Origin: Clostridiales bacterium UBA1770
GTDB taxonomy: Bacteria > Bacillota > Clostridia > Oscillospirales > CAG-272
Direction: 5' to 3'
Length of the DNA: 21,934 bases
Assembly (NCBI GenBank): GCA_002315325.1
Contig: DCGU01000003.1
Location: 1-21,934, forward strand
The position numbers and the translations under genes are program-made. Positions 21,813 through 21,934 of the stretch are shown here, piece after piece. The notes below the pieces were generated by a model. That model saw nothing but the letters and a program-made list of their open reading frames with translations. It did no database searches and was not told the DNA's origin. How positions within the stretch are numbered: the first letter of the stretch is position 1; each line of letters opens with the position of its first letter.

Positions 21813-21934
21813 TTGACGAAATGCACAAAATGCAGCTTGTCTTTTTGTGAAATTGTATGCACCCGCCGTATTGTCAAGCCCTTTTTTCATATTTTTGAAA
21901 AGTTTTTTTATCGTAAATTGCAATAGCAAGTTGC
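21813..21934. other. AT-rich intergenic end of the window, no gene seen
   Basis: No supported coding region. An inverted repeat TTTTCA/TGAAAA (21885-21902) is present. The 10-mer GCAATAGCAA near 21921 also occurs near 15831 upstream of secG. Nothing else can be assigned. Confidence 0.5.

Noticed and set aside
21852..21877. TTGACA and TACAAT on the minus strand upstream of the NrdR boxes
   Set aside because: The spacer is only 14 bp, too short for a normal sigma-A promoter; the 17-bp promoter at 21759-21787 is far better.
21702..21929. Minus-strand open frame of 75 codons upstream of nrdG
   Set aside because: It spans the promoter, both NrdR boxes and the leader hairpin, so it cannot be a real gene alongside those signals.

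Overview
The window looks like chromosomal housekeeping DNA from an anaerobic Gram-positive bacterium of class Clostridia, most likely an Oscillospiraceae/Ruminococcaceae-type gut organism. This is inference, based on consensus sigma-A promoters (TTGACA-17-TATAAT), strong GGAGG ribosome binding sites, a long basic N-terminal extension on RNase J, class III (oxygen-sensitive) ribonucleotide reductase, clostridial-type GalK and TrxB, and the conserved neighbours lepA-hemW and walJ-rlmH. I see no insertion sequence, phage gene, CRISPR array, tRNA or rRNA.

Layout, left to right. (1) A chromate-transporter gene (minus) runs off the left edge; the first 60 bases form a perfect inverted repeat that may be an assembly fold-back. 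(2) A DUF1934 gene (plus) with a hairpin-rich leader converges on the minus-strand operon galK-walJ-rlmH, whose promoter overlaps a perfect inverted repeat. (3) Diverging from galK is rnj (RNase J) behind a consensus promoter and a structured leader of about 230 nt. A SurA/PrsA-like membrane-anchored protein and a small multi-zinc-ribbon protein follow on the same strand. (4) A Gfo/Idh/MocA oxidoreductase (minus) is divergent from lepA-hemW (plus). (5) A DUF1292 gene is followed by a probable 6S RNA and a strong bidirectional terminator. (6) A minus-strand run holds a YkgJ-type cysteine-cluster protein, an aldolase fused to a VOC domain, and secG, each with its own signals. (7) The right-hand end is a five-gene minus-strand operon: nrdG, nrdD, trxB, a TPR protein and a DUF4037 nucleotidyltransferase-like protein.

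The most informative region is the right-hand operon. Its promoter carries two NrdR-box-like palindromes with centres 32 bp apart, one lying exactly between -35 and -10. NrdD has a thioredoxin/glutaredoxin-like domain with a CPNC motif fused to its C-terminus, and the next gene is a thioredoxin reductase lacking the usual HRRxxxR NADPH-phosphate motif. Together these suggest a self-contained, NrdR-controlled anaerobic dNTP pathway in which a tethered redoxin reduces NrdD. The two downstream genes (TPR and an intact polymerase-beta-type nucleotidyltransferase signature) are of unknown function.

Other points of interest are the Eda-VOC fusion, the structured rnj leader, the 6S RNA placement, a terminator immediately ahead of the zinc-ribbon gene, and tandem 11-bp-spaced repeats upstream of the SurA-like gene.
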